NCBI GenBank assembly: GCA_003566475.1
Contig: PXDE01000250.1
Location: 1-5,002 of the forward strand
Direction of reading: 5' to 3'
Source of the DNA: PVC group bacterium
Lineage (GTDB): Bacteria > Verrucomicrobiota > Kiritimatiellia > SS1-B-03-39 > PXDE01
DNA length: 5,002 bases
Made by a program: the position numbers and the translations under genes. The notes beneath the pieces were generated by a model, which saw nothing but the letters and a program-made list of their open reading frames with translations, searched no databases and was not told where the DNA came from. Shown piece by piece: positions 1 to 4,651 of the stretch. Positions within the stretch are counted from its first letter, which is position 1; every line of letters starts with the position of its first letter.

Positions 1-819
1 CGGGGCATGAAGCTTCACCCGTCGCCGGTCAGGGTCCGGGCGGGCGAGCTGGGCCTGCCCGTGCTGGCCCCCGAATCGGTGCGCGACCCTTCCCCGCTGG
101 AGAAGATCGCCGCCGTCCATCCCGATCTGCTCGCCGTGGCCGCCTACGGCCAGTTCCTGCCCGGACGCCTGCTCAAGATTCCCAGGCTGGCCTCCGTCAA
201 CCTCCATCCGTCACTGCTGCCCCGGTATCGGGGGGCGGCCCCGGTGCCCTGGGCCATCCTGAACGGCGACACCGAGACCGGCGTGACCATCCAGCACGTA
301 AGTCGCCGCATGGACGCCGGGGACATGATCTTCCAGCACCGCGAGCCCATCCGGCCCGACGACACCTCGCCCGACCTGCTCGGCCGGCTGTCCCGCGAGG
401 GGGCCCGGCTGATGGTCGAGGCGGCGCTGCGGCTACGCGACGGCACCGCGCCCCGGACGCCCCAGGACGAGTCGCAGGTGGTGCTCGCCCCGGCGCTGAC
501 CCGCGAGGACGGCCGCCTGGACTGGACCCGTCCCGCCGTGGAACTGGAGCGGCGGGTGCGGGCCCTGATCCCCTGGCCGGGGACCCACGCCTTCGGTCCC
601 GGTGGCGGGGAGGACCGGCTCAAGATCCATGCCGCGCAGGTGGCCCCGGGCGAAGGCGAGCCGGGTACGATCCTCGAAGTTTCCGAGCCCGGCATCCTCG
701 TTGCCTGCGGAGAGAAGGCCCTCCGGCTGACCCAGGTCCAGCCCGCCGCCCGCCCCCGCATGCCCGCCGCCGCCTACGCCCGGGGGGCGCGGATCGAGGC
801 GGGGATGAGGCTGGGGTAG
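1..819 (+). CDS. fmt: Methionyl-tRNA formyltransferase, 5'-truncated by window edge
   Basis: This enzyme transfers a formyl group from 10-formyltetrahydrofolate to the amino group of Met-tRNAfMet in the cytoplasm, preparing it for translation initiation. The frame is open from base 1 (Arg-Gly before Met at 7) and that Met is internal: the RGMKLHPSPV stretch matches the GRGKKLMPSPVK region near residue 44 of E. coli Fmt, so about 44 residues lie upstream. Numbering from the Met at 7, the formyltransferase signature NLHPSLLPRYRGAAP covers 65-79. The catalytic Asn, His and Asp of E. coli (108, 110, 146) align as N65, H67 and D103 with identical spacing. The C-terminal tRNA-binding domain is visible from LDWTRPA (171) through the IPWPGT motif (188-193) to the end. 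Restoring the missing part gives about 314 residues, normal for the family. No partner gene such as def is visible in the window. Family assignment is secure. Confidence 0.97.
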   Translation, partial: RGMKLHPSPVRVRAGELGLPVLAPESVRDPSPLEKIAAVHPDLLAVAAYGQFLPGRLLKIPRLASVNLHPSLLPRYRGAAPVPWAILNGDTETGVTIQHVSRRMDAGDMIFQHREPIRPDDTSPDLLGRLSREGARLMVEAALRLRDGTAPRTPQDESQVVLAPALTREDGRLDWTRPAVELERRVRALIPWPGTHAFGPGGGEDRLKIHAAQVAPGEGEPGTILEVSEPGILVACGEKALRLTQVQPAARPRMPAAAYARGARIEAGMRLG

Positions 820-824
820 GGGGA

Positions 825-846
825 GGGCGGTGGTCAGTCCCCGCCC
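825..846 (+). terminator. Weak hairpin just after fmt, possible terminator
   Basis: Six all-GC base pairs (gggcgg with ccgccc) enclose a 10-nt loop, starting 6 bases after the fmt stop codon. No T-run follows, so it does not meet the classical intrinsic terminator pattern. It may only slow polymerase or may be chance in GC-rich DNA. Confidence 0.25.
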
Positions 847-928
847 CTGAACCGCTGGGTTCTGCCGGATGAAGGGTGAGGCGGCTGGCGCGATCCGACT
901 TTGCCAAGGCGCTACGTCGGACAAGTCG

Positions 929-953
929 TGGGATGTGGGATATGCGATGTGGG
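929..953 (+). repeat. gggat/gtgggat-type short degenerate repeat
   Basis: The tract reads as loose tandem copies of gtgggat or gcgatgtggg. A similar tract in the opposite orientation occurs at 4771-4810, so this appears to be a dispersed low-complexity repeat. No function is evident. Confidence 0.45.
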
Positions 954-968
954 CCGCCACCCCGTGGC

Positions 969-985
969 CCGGGCTTCTAGCCCGG
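969..985. repeat. Perfect hairpin, 7-bp stem with 3-nt loop
   Basis: ccgggct pairs with agcccgg around the loop tct. It is one of several stems of 6-8 bp with exactly three loop bases in this spacer (1365-1379, 1699-1715, 1836-1852, 1870-1888). No T-run follows it. Confidence 0.5.
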
Positions 986-1066
986 AGCCGAGCGAGGTGT
1001 GGTCCCTAGTGGTCCATGAACCGTGCTTTCGCCGACCATGGTCGATCCGGGATCCGGCCTCGCTCA

Positions 1067-1090
1067 GGCACGGGCTGGAAGCGCCGTGCC
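1067..1090. repeat. Hairpin with 7-bp stem, inner 2-bp stem and tggaa loop
   Basis: ggcacgg (1067-1073) pairs perfectly with ccgtgcc (1084-1090). Inside, gc and gc can pair around a 5-nt loop tggaa, leaving one bulged g at 1083. The 5-nt loop resembles the tgaag and tgtaa loops in the hairpin cluster at 1147-1244, so it may belong to the same repeat family. Confidence 0.5.
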
Positions 1091-1146
1091 ACGGCGGAAC
1101 CGCAGAATGTCGAATGTCGAAGGAAGGCATGGGACCGACCTGCCCG

Positions 1147-1244
1147 GGCGCTGAAGGCGCCGCCGCGTAACAGAGCCTGGGGTGTAACCCCAGGGCCGGT
1201 GCCCCCACGCCATCCGCCCTGAAGGGGCGGCCGCAGGCGTGCGG
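1147..1244. repeat. Cluster of four consecutive perfect hairpins
   Basis: Four perfect stem-loops follow one another within 98 bases. They are ggcgc-tgaag-gcgcc (1147-1161), cctgggg-tgtaa-ccccagg (1176-1194), ccgccc-tgaag-gggcgg (1214-1230) and ccgca-ggcg-tgcgg (1231-1244). The first three have 5-nt loops beginning with tg, and two loops are identical. The stems differ in sequence but the loop type is kept, which suggests a structured element rather than chance. Repeats of this general look recur between genes in environmental planctomycete-like genomes (recalled, not searched). It could be a structured RNA, a protein-binding array, or a non-autonomous repeat related to REP sequences. Confidence 0.6.
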
Positions 1245-1337
1245 ACAGGCCCCGGATGAGACCGGCGGCGACATCCATCGCAACATGTTATTGCGGAATT
1301 GGTTGCTGCGCAGTACGGCGAATGGAGTCTCAGAGCA

Positions 1338-1515
1338 GTAGGTCGGCCTTTCCTGCGTGCCGGGGCGAAGCGTCTTCGCGAAGCCTGGGCCGACCCCACG
1401 GGAACGGGCGGAAACGAGCCAGAAACCGCGAATCCCAGCCTGCCTCCGTCGTGTCCGGTGCTGCATGGTCCTCTCCGATGAGGCCGCGAGGGTCAGGCAG
1501 GAATGCCCGACCTAC
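1338..1515. repeat. 178-bp segment bounded by imperfect 24-bp inverted repeats
   Basis: The arm at 1338-1361 (beginning gtaggtcgg) matches the reverse complement of the arm at 1492-1515 at 20 of 24 positions. The enclosed DNA has no gene but includes a 6-bp hairpin at 1365-1379 and an accgcgaat word near 1425-1436. This could be a small non-autonomous mobile element with terminal inverted repeats, or two independent copies of a dispersed repeat that happen to face each other. No clear target-site duplication was seen outside the arms. Confidence 0.45.
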
Positions 1516-1574
1516 AGGCGGGCGAGCCCGCGCCTGTACTGCGCAGATGCGTCCTCGGACGGGCTCTGCCCCCA

Positions 1575-1611
1575 CGTCCAGACCTTGGACAGAACCGTCC
1601 AGACCTTGGAC
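1575..1611. repeat. Two identical palindromic 16-mers with 21-bp period
   Basis: The sequence cgtccagaccttggac occurs at 1575-1590 and again, identically, at 1596-1611. Each copy contains a palindrome, gtcca-5 bases-tggac. The 21-bp period is two helical turns, which would place both sites on one face of the DNA, as is typical for a paired operator. The nearest genes are hundreds of bases away, so no target promoter is evident. It may equally be part of a dispersed tandem repeat. Confidence 0.5.
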
Positions 1612-1698
1612 GCCCCCGCCCGGGCTGCCGGAGGGGCTGGTAAGACCTGTCCCTGCCAATGCGCCAAAGGCCTGTCACTACCGCCCGGCGTTACGAGT

Positions 1699-1715
1699 CT
1701 CGAAGCTACTTCGAG
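1699..1715. repeat. Perfect hairpin, 7-bp stem with 3-nt loop
   Basis: ctcgaag pairs with cttcgag around the loop cta. It has the same architecture as the other three-base-loop hairpins in this spacer but a different stem sequence. No T-run follows it. Confidence 0.5.
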
Positions 1716-1794
1716 GGGCTCGACACCGGCGTTCGGTATGGCATCTTCGGAGATGAGCGGCGGAGCCACCCACTCCCGCCTCGCAGCCTGAGGG

Positions 1795-1824
1795 AACCGC
1801 GAATGGACGCGAATGAACGCGAAT
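1795..1824. repeat. Three tandem 10-bp units ending in cgcgaat/ccgcgaat
   Basis: The units aaccgcgaat, ggacgcgaat and gaacgcgaat follow each other without gaps at 1795-1804, 1805-1814 and 1815-1824, all sharing the end cgcgaat. The 10-bp period matches one helical turn. A related word, accgcgaat, appears once more near 1428-1436. From memory, this motif is a widespread intergenic repeat in Planctomycetota and neighbouring phyla. Its function is unknown. Confidence 0.65.
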
Positions 1825-1835
1825 TCGGAGGGGAA

Positions 1836-1852
1836 GCCCGGCAGAGCCGGGC
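1836..1852. repeat. Perfect hairpin, 7-bp stem with 3-nt loop
   Basis: gcccggc pairs with gccgggc around the loop aga. It lies 12 bases after the triple 10-bp repeat and 17 bases before the next hairpin, so the three may form one composite repeat element. Confidence 0.5.
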
Positions 1853-1869
1853 GGCAGCCCGTTTGGATT

Positions 1870-1888
1870 GCGGGAGTCTGACTCCCGC
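1870..1888 (+). terminator. 8-bp, 3-nt-loop hairpin, terminator-like or repeat unit
   Basis: gcgggagt pairs perfectly with actcccgc around the loop ctg, followed by only three Ts (1889-1891). This is the strongest single stem in the spacer. The short T-run makes intrinsic termination on the + strand possible but weak, and no gene ends just before it. It more likely belongs to the same hairpin repeat family as 1836-1852. Confidence 0.35.
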
Positions 1889-2010
1889 TTTCCCTCGTGC
1901 AGGCGGGGTGTCCCGCTGGCTCCCCGCTGTTTTGTGTGGGTGCCCCGCAGAGGCCTATCCTCCGATCAGGCCGCCTGAACGTGACCTTGGGGCCTTGGGG
2001 AGACAAGCGC

Positions 2011-2070
2011 ATGCACCCGAACGAGCTGTTCCGGATGGCCCTGGGACTGGCGGAGCCCTGGCGCGTGGCC
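2011..2070 (+). pseudogene. N-terminal remnant of an ISL3-type transposase
   Basis: Translation from the ATG at 2011 begins MHPNELFRMALGLAEPWRV. This resembles the conserved start of ISL3-family transposases, which carry a Leu-Phe-x-x-Ala-Leu-Gly-Leu-x-x-Pro-Trp-x-Val stretch before a zinc-binding domain. Here the resemblance stops after about 20 codons. The frame then runs on without the expected Cys motif and ends at a stop at 2122-2124, inside the start of the following gene. I therefore read it as debris of an insertion sequence whose rest has been deleted. I could not identify a terminal inverted repeat with confidence. The family call rests on a short stretch recalled from memory, so a chance likeness is possible. 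Confidence 0.5.
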
Positions 2071-2102
2071 GCGCCGCCTGAATGGAGATTTCTTGTCAAA
2101 AT

Positions 2103-2107
2103 GGGAG
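2103..2107 (+). promoter_or_regulatory. Ribosome binding site deciding the start at 2115
   Basis: The sequence gggag ends 7 bases before the ATG at 2115, good Shine-Dalgarno spacing. The in-frame ATG at 2082 lacks such a site and would put 11 polar residues ahead of the signal peptide, so 2115 is the better start. Confidence 0.65.
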
Positions 2108-2114
2108 CGTCAAC

Positions 2115-3689
2115 ATGCGAGTGATTCTGAGTGTGCTACTGGTGTCGGCCGCCGCCGGCGTGCTGTTTGCCGCCGACCCGGAGCCCGGCTGGCCGCAGGT
2201 CAACGGGCCGTTCGGCAACTTCAACCCGCGCCGTTACGGCCATGCGCTGGTCGATGACATGGCGCGGGCAAGGCCGGTGTGGACAAGCGAGTTCAACGGC
2301 CTAGGCTATGGAAAGACCTCGGTCTCGGGATTCGTGGTGAGCCGGGCCACCTGGCCGGGGCATCCCGGCTCGGCCAACGGCATTATTGCCGCGGAAGGCA
2401 TGATTTTCGCCTCCTCGTTCCGGCCCGCCGGCGACGTGTGGGCGGAATCCTGGGCCAGGGACGACATGTTCGGCCGCTTCACGCCCGACCAGCAGGCTCA
2501 TCTTCGCCGGTCACTGTCCATTGACGCCGACGACCTTGTGGTGGCCATTGACGCGGCCACCGGCAGAACTGTTTGGAAGGCCATCGAGGCTGGTAAGGGC
2601 CTCTTCCGCGGCATGGGCAAACGCAACGGCTGGGGCGTTACGCCCGCCTACCACGGCGGCAGGGTTTTCAGCATGGGGACGACCGGCCGGCTCTATTGCT
2701 ACAGCGCCAAAGACGGCGAGAAACTGTGGGAAGGCGACATCGGCGAGGCCCACCAGGAATGGGAAGCAGAGAAAGAGGCACATCTGGAAAGGAGGTCGCT
2801 TACTTCCGGCAACCAGTGGGTTTCGCTGATTGTGGCCGACGGCGTGCCGGTCGTGCCGCTGTATGACGGCCATGACATGTCGCTTCGGGGGCTGGACGTC
2901 CAGACCGGCGAGACCCTCTGGGAAGTGCCCGCCGCCACGGCGCGCACGGCCACCCCGGCGCTCTGGCGGCACCGGGGCCGTGAATACGTTCTGACCGCCA
3001 CGCACGGAGGCGGCAACTTTCGCCAAGGCAGGCTGCGCTTGATTGACCCAAAGGACGGCAAGGTGCTGTGGACGGTGGAGGGCCTTGGCAACACGCACGT
3101 TTCTCTGGCACCGTCTGATCAGCATGTGCTGGTCAACGTCGGGTCGGAGGGCGAGGGGCACGGCCGCGCGCCGTGGATGCTTCTGGGGGCCTATCGCCTG
3201 TCGCCGGAGAAGGCCGAACACGCCTGGACCATGCCCGATGAATGCGACTTCAGGCACGAGGCCCGATTCGAGGCAAGCGACTGGCGCAAATATCTGATAC
3301 GCGACGGCAGGGTCTATTATTACAGCCGGTGCCGCGATGACGAAAACCGGGTCGTGGAGGTCTTCTCCATTTTGGATGAGAGCACCGGCGAAGTGCTGTA
3401 CCGTCAGCGCGGGCGAGGCGAGGCGGACGTGCCGTCGCACGGCCAGCAGTATCTGGTTGAGGACCGCCTGCTCCAAGTGCCCGACGCCTCGCATGGAGGC
3501 CGGCTGACGCTCAGGCTCTGGACGGCCGACCCGACGGACTTTCGGCCGCTATCGCCCGCCTGGAACCCGCCGCACACCGGCACGACGGCTTACAACGTGT
3601 TCATGGAGATCCCCTATGTGGACGGGCGCATCTTCATGCGTGCCCAGGACGGCACGGTCCGCTGCTACGACCTGAGGAAACAGGATTGA
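2115..3689 (+). CDS. Secreted PQQ-like beta-propeller repeat protein
   Basis: The product is 524 residues with a clear signal peptide (MRVILSVLLVSAAAGVLFAA, then DPEPG), so it is exported, with cleavage probably near Ala19-Ala20. The mature protein opens with GWPQVNGPFG (25-34), like the WPxxRGPxxxG start of a family of PQQ-like beta-propellers common in planctomycetes and verrucomicrobia. Blade-type repeats of the form hydrophobic-x-h-D-x-x-x-G-x-x-h-W occur near 141-156 (AIDAATGRTVW), 192-207 (YSAKDGEKLW), 257-271 (LDVQTGETLW), 307-321 (IDPKDGKVLW) and 416-431 (ILDESTGEVLY), and the last strand is near 515-520. These show a propeller fold related to PQQ dehydrogenases and BamB. I saw no sign of a quinoprotein catalytic centre, heme motif or membrane anchor, so a binding or scaffold role is more likely than enzyme activity. 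Transposase debris lies just upstream, and no promoter was recognised between it and the gene. The fold is confident; the function is unknown. Confidence 0.9.
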   Translation: MRVILSVLLVSAAAGVLFAADPEPGWPQVNGPFGNFNPRRYGHALVDDMARARPVWTSEFNGLGYGKTSVSGFVVSRATWPGHPGSANGIIAAEGMIFASSFRPAGDVWAESWARDDMFGRFTPDQQAHLRRSLSIDADDLVVAIDAATGRTVWKAIEAGKGLFRGMGKRNGWGVTPAYHGGRVFSMGTTGRLYCYSAKDGEKLWEGDIGEAHQEWEAEKEAHLERRSLTSGNQWVSLIVADGVPVVPLYDGHDMSLRGLDVQTGETLWEVPAATARTATPALWRHRGREYVLTATHGGGNFRQGRLRLIDPKDGKVLWTVEGLGNTHVSLAPSDQHVLVNVGSEGEGHGRAPWMLLGAYRLSPEKAEHAWTMPDECDFRHEARFEASDWRKYLIRDGRVYYYSRCRDDENRVVEVFSILDESTGEVLYRQRGRGEADVPSHGQQYLVEDRLLQVPDASHGGRLTLRLWTADPTDFRPLSPAWNPPHTGTTAYNVFMEIPYVDGRIFMRAQDGTVRCYDLRKQD

Positions 3690-3735
3690 TGACTGGGCGA
3701 AAGGGTCAGCCTAAGAATCTTGAATTTCGCATCCG

Positions 3736-3767
3736 AGGGGGTGGGGTCGGGAGGGGGTGGGGTCGGT
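3736..3767 (+). repeat. Duplicated G-run tract, potential G-quadruplex
   Basis: A 16-base unit, agggggtggggtcggg, is repeated back to back (3736-3751 and 3752-3767, 15 of 16 identical). It gives five runs of three or more Gs separated by one or two bases (3737-3762), which fits the G-quadruplex pattern easily. It begins 46 bases after the beta-propeller stop codon, on the coding strand, so it would lie in the mRNA 3' region. There it could slow polymerase or protect the transcript end. Confidence 0.6.
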
Positions 3768-3877
3768 CCTATAATCAAAGTGTGGGAGCGGGGGCTGCCC
3801 TCGCCAAGTCTGGGGAAGGGAGGCGACCTGAAAGCGCCGATGAAAACCGGAGGAACCTAGAGGGTGAAAGAGCCTTG

Positions 3878-3903
3878 CCATGCAGGCGTAGCGAGCCGCA
3901 TGG
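3878..3903. repeat. Bulged 9-bp hairpin
   Basis: ccatgc (3878-3883) pairs with gcatgg (3898-3903), and inside ggc (3885-3887) pairs with gcc (3895-3897) around the 7-nt loop gtagcga, with a single bulged a at 3884. No T-run follows on either strand, so it is a weak terminator candidate at best. Confidence 0.4.
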
Positions 3904-4030
3904 ACCCCGAGCCGTGCCTCGACGACCCGCGAGGGCGTGGGGAAGCGTCGGCAGGGGAAGCGCGGGCGTTGGTTTGAGCTCCGAGAACGCCCTGCCCCTT
4001 TCGATCATTGTGCGTGTTTCGTAGTTCAAC

Positions 4031-4056
4031 CGCATGGCTCACACCATCGCCATGCG
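4031..4056 (-). terminator. 8-bp hairpin downstream of brnA, possible terminator
   Basis: cgcatggc (4031-4038) pairs perfectly with gccatgcg (4049-4056) around a 10-nt loop, about 50 bases after the brnA stop on the - strand. The bases that follow in that direction are mixed rather than a T-run, so any termination would be weak or need Rho. Confidence 0.35.
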
Positions 4057-4107
4057 AAGCGGGCTGGGTGGGCGCGGTGCCGCGGCCTCGTCCTGCGCCC
4101 GACCGGC

Positions 4108-4326
4108 CTACGACACCCAGTTCAAGTCCAGTTTCCGGCGATGTTCGACGCAGTCCCTCAGGTACAGGTTGATCAGGCTCTGGTAGGGAAGCCCGGTCTC
4201 CTCGGCCAGGGACTTGAAGTACGCGATGACATCCGTGCCCAGCCTGATCGTGACCTGCTTGCGCAGGCGCGACGCATAGGGATTGGGCCTCCGCCTCATC
4301 TTGGACAGATCGTATTCCTTCTTCAT
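4108..4326 (-). CDS. brnA: BrnA-type ribbon-helix-helix antitoxin
   Basis: This 72-residue protein is the likely antitoxin for the toxin gene just upstream. BrnA antitoxins bind and neutralise BrnT and, as dimers, bind DNA to repress their own operon. The N-terminus MKKEYDLSKM is typical of the family. The C-terminal part reads as a ribbon-helix-helix domain: strand QVTIRL (24-29), first helix from about 31 to 44, a GLPYQ turn (45-49) and second helix SLINLYLRDCVEH (50-62). The start at 4326 is chosen because the product then begins with the family motif and a GGTGAG site precedes it. An in-frame ATG at 4338 would add four residues and overlap brnT by 7 bases. From 4326 there are 5 bases between brnT and brnA, so the two are surely co-transcribed. 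Some annotators would label it a CopG-like antitoxin. Confidence 0.9.
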   Translation of the reverse strand: MKKEYDLSKMRRRPNPYASRLRKQVTIRLGTDVIAYFKSLAEETGLPYQSLINLYLRDCVEHRRKLDLNWVS

Positions 4327-4330
4327 ACAG

Positions 4331-4336
4331 CTCACC
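4331..4336 (-). promoter_or_regulatory. brnA ribosome binding site overlapping the brnT stop codon
   Basis: On the - strand GGTGAG precedes the brnA ATG by four bases, and the TGA inside it is the brnT stop codon. The site supports the 4326 start and suggests the antitoxin is translationally coupled to the toxin. Confidence 0.5.
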
Positions 4337-4616
4337 ATGGGTACTCGCGTTGCTCGTTGGTCGTCGCCTTCCGGGCGGAGATGATGCGGATCACGTCGCC
4401 GTTCTCCCGGAGGCAGTGACACACCATCAGAACCCGCAGTTTCGCGCTGACACCGAGCAGGAGGAAGCGATCCTCCGCCCCCGCGTACTCGTCGTCATAG
4501 AACTCGATCGCCTGCGGATCGTAGAACACGGAGCGTGCCTCCTCAAAGGTGACGCCGTGCCTGCGCTGGTTCTCGCGGTTCTTTCGCTCGTCCCACTCGA
4601 ACCTCAGCTCGGTCAT
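4332..4616 (-). CDS. brnT: BrnT-family ribonuclease toxin
   Basis: This 94-residue protein belongs to the BrnT family (formerly DUF497), small toxins with a RelE-like fold that act as ribonucleases and inhibit translation in the cytoplasm until bound by BrnA. Family hallmarks are present in order: FEWDERKNRENQRRHGVTFEEA (residues 6-27, with the strongly conserved HGV at 20-22), the YDP loop (32-34), a central hydrophobic strand near FLLLGVS (51-57), and the C-terminal RIISARKATTNEQREY signature (77-92). Length is normal and nothing key appears missing, so it looks functional. The start at 4616 fits family length and sits directly below a promoter; the frame is open further upstream, but that sequence is repeat-rich and not family-like. 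Gene order toxin first, antitoxin second is usual for brnTA. Confidence 0.93.
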   Translation of the reverse strand: MTELRFEWDERKNRENQRRHGVTFEEARSVFYDPQAIEFYDDEYAGAEDRFLLLGVSAKLRVLMVCHCLRENGDVIRIISARKATTNEQREYPW

Positions 4617-4651
4617 AACTACAATGTAAGGAGCCAGCGCGGGGCCGTCAA
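4616..4651 (-). promoter_or_regulatory. brnTA promoter with palindromic operator-like site, leaderless layout
   Basis: Reading the - strand, TTGACG (4651-4646) is followed by a 17-base spacer and TACATT (4628-4623), a good sigma70-type pair with optimal spacing. Six bases after the -10 comes the A of the brnT ATG (4616), so the mRNA probably starts at or next to the start codon. No Shine-Dalgarno sequence is visible before brnT, which agrees with leaderless translation. The palindrome TACAATGTA (4620-4628) covers the -10 and is a plausible half of a BrnA-binding operator, since BrnA proteins autorepress. The site is inferred, not demonstrated. Confidence 0.6.

Larger units (their letters stand above)
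820..2010. other. 1.2-kb gene-poor spacer packed with short hairpins and repeats
   Basis: No reading frame here looks like a protein. The open frames are rich in Arg, Pro, Gly and Ser, overlap on both strands and have no recognisable domain. Instead the stretch contains many perfect short inverted repeats, annotated separately where strong. Lesser ones are a 12-bp palindrome (cgaccatggtcg) at 1033-1044, a hairpin at 1279-1295 (stem 5, loop 7) in a locally AT-richer patch, a hairpin at 1365-1379 (stem 6, loop cgt), a bulged hairpin at 1514-1537 (acaggcggg against cccgcgcctgt), and catct-tcgg-agatg at 1742-1755. The make-up resembles the dispersed intergenic repeats seen in environmental planctomycete-type genomes; this comparison is from memory. 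Whether any of it is transcribed cannot be told. Confidence 0.7.
3690..4107. other. 418-bp spacer between convergent genes, no credible gene
   Basis: This lies between the beta-propeller stop and the end of the - strand antitoxin gene, so it should contain two converging transcript ends. It holds the G-run tract, a TATAAT word at 3770-3775 with no matching -35, a hairpin at 3878-3903, a dispersed repeat arm at 4001-4027 and a hairpin at 4031-4056. A frame running from 3686 to 4024 exists, but its product is Arg/Gly/Ser-rich, starts inside the G-run region and has no domain, so I do not call it a gene. Confidence 0.65.

Noticed and set aside
912..1466. Open frame of 184 codons on the - strand in the spacer after fmt
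   Set aside because: The translation consists of repeat-derived peptide (e.g. from the hairpin cluster and the gggat tract), with no domain; overlapping frames on both strands are equally open.
820..2010. CRISPR array
   Set aside because: Repeats are short, of several types and not separated by regular unique spacers; no cas gene is present.
1659..2081. Open frame of 140 codons on the + strand ending at the beta-propeller region
   Set aside because: It runs through the triple 10-bp repeat and two perfect hairpins, has no ribosome binding site and no recognisable domain.
2082..2114. Upstream ATG as start of the beta-propeller gene
   Set aside because: It lacks a ribosome binding site and would add polar residues ahead of a typical signal peptide; ATG at 2115 has a well-spaced gggag.
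2511..3494. Long open frame (327 codons) on the - strand opposite the beta-propeller gene
   Set aside because: It mirrors a GC-rich real gene, its product has no recognisable domain, and the + strand has a signal peptide and repeated propeller motifs.
3770..3775. TATAAT as a promoter -10 box
   Set aside because: No -35-like hexamer lies 16-18 bases upstream (the position is inside the G-run tract) and no gene follows.
3790..3910. Resemblance to a structured RNA such as a group II intron domain or retron RNA
   Set aside because: Only one bulged hairpin is convincing, there is no reverse transcriptase nearby and no diagnostic domain V-like stem was found.
3686..4024. Possible small gene overlapping the beta-propeller stop codon
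   Set aside because: It begins in the G-run tract and encodes low-complexity Arg/Gly/Ser sequence crossing a hairpin and a dispersed repeat arm; no family likeness.
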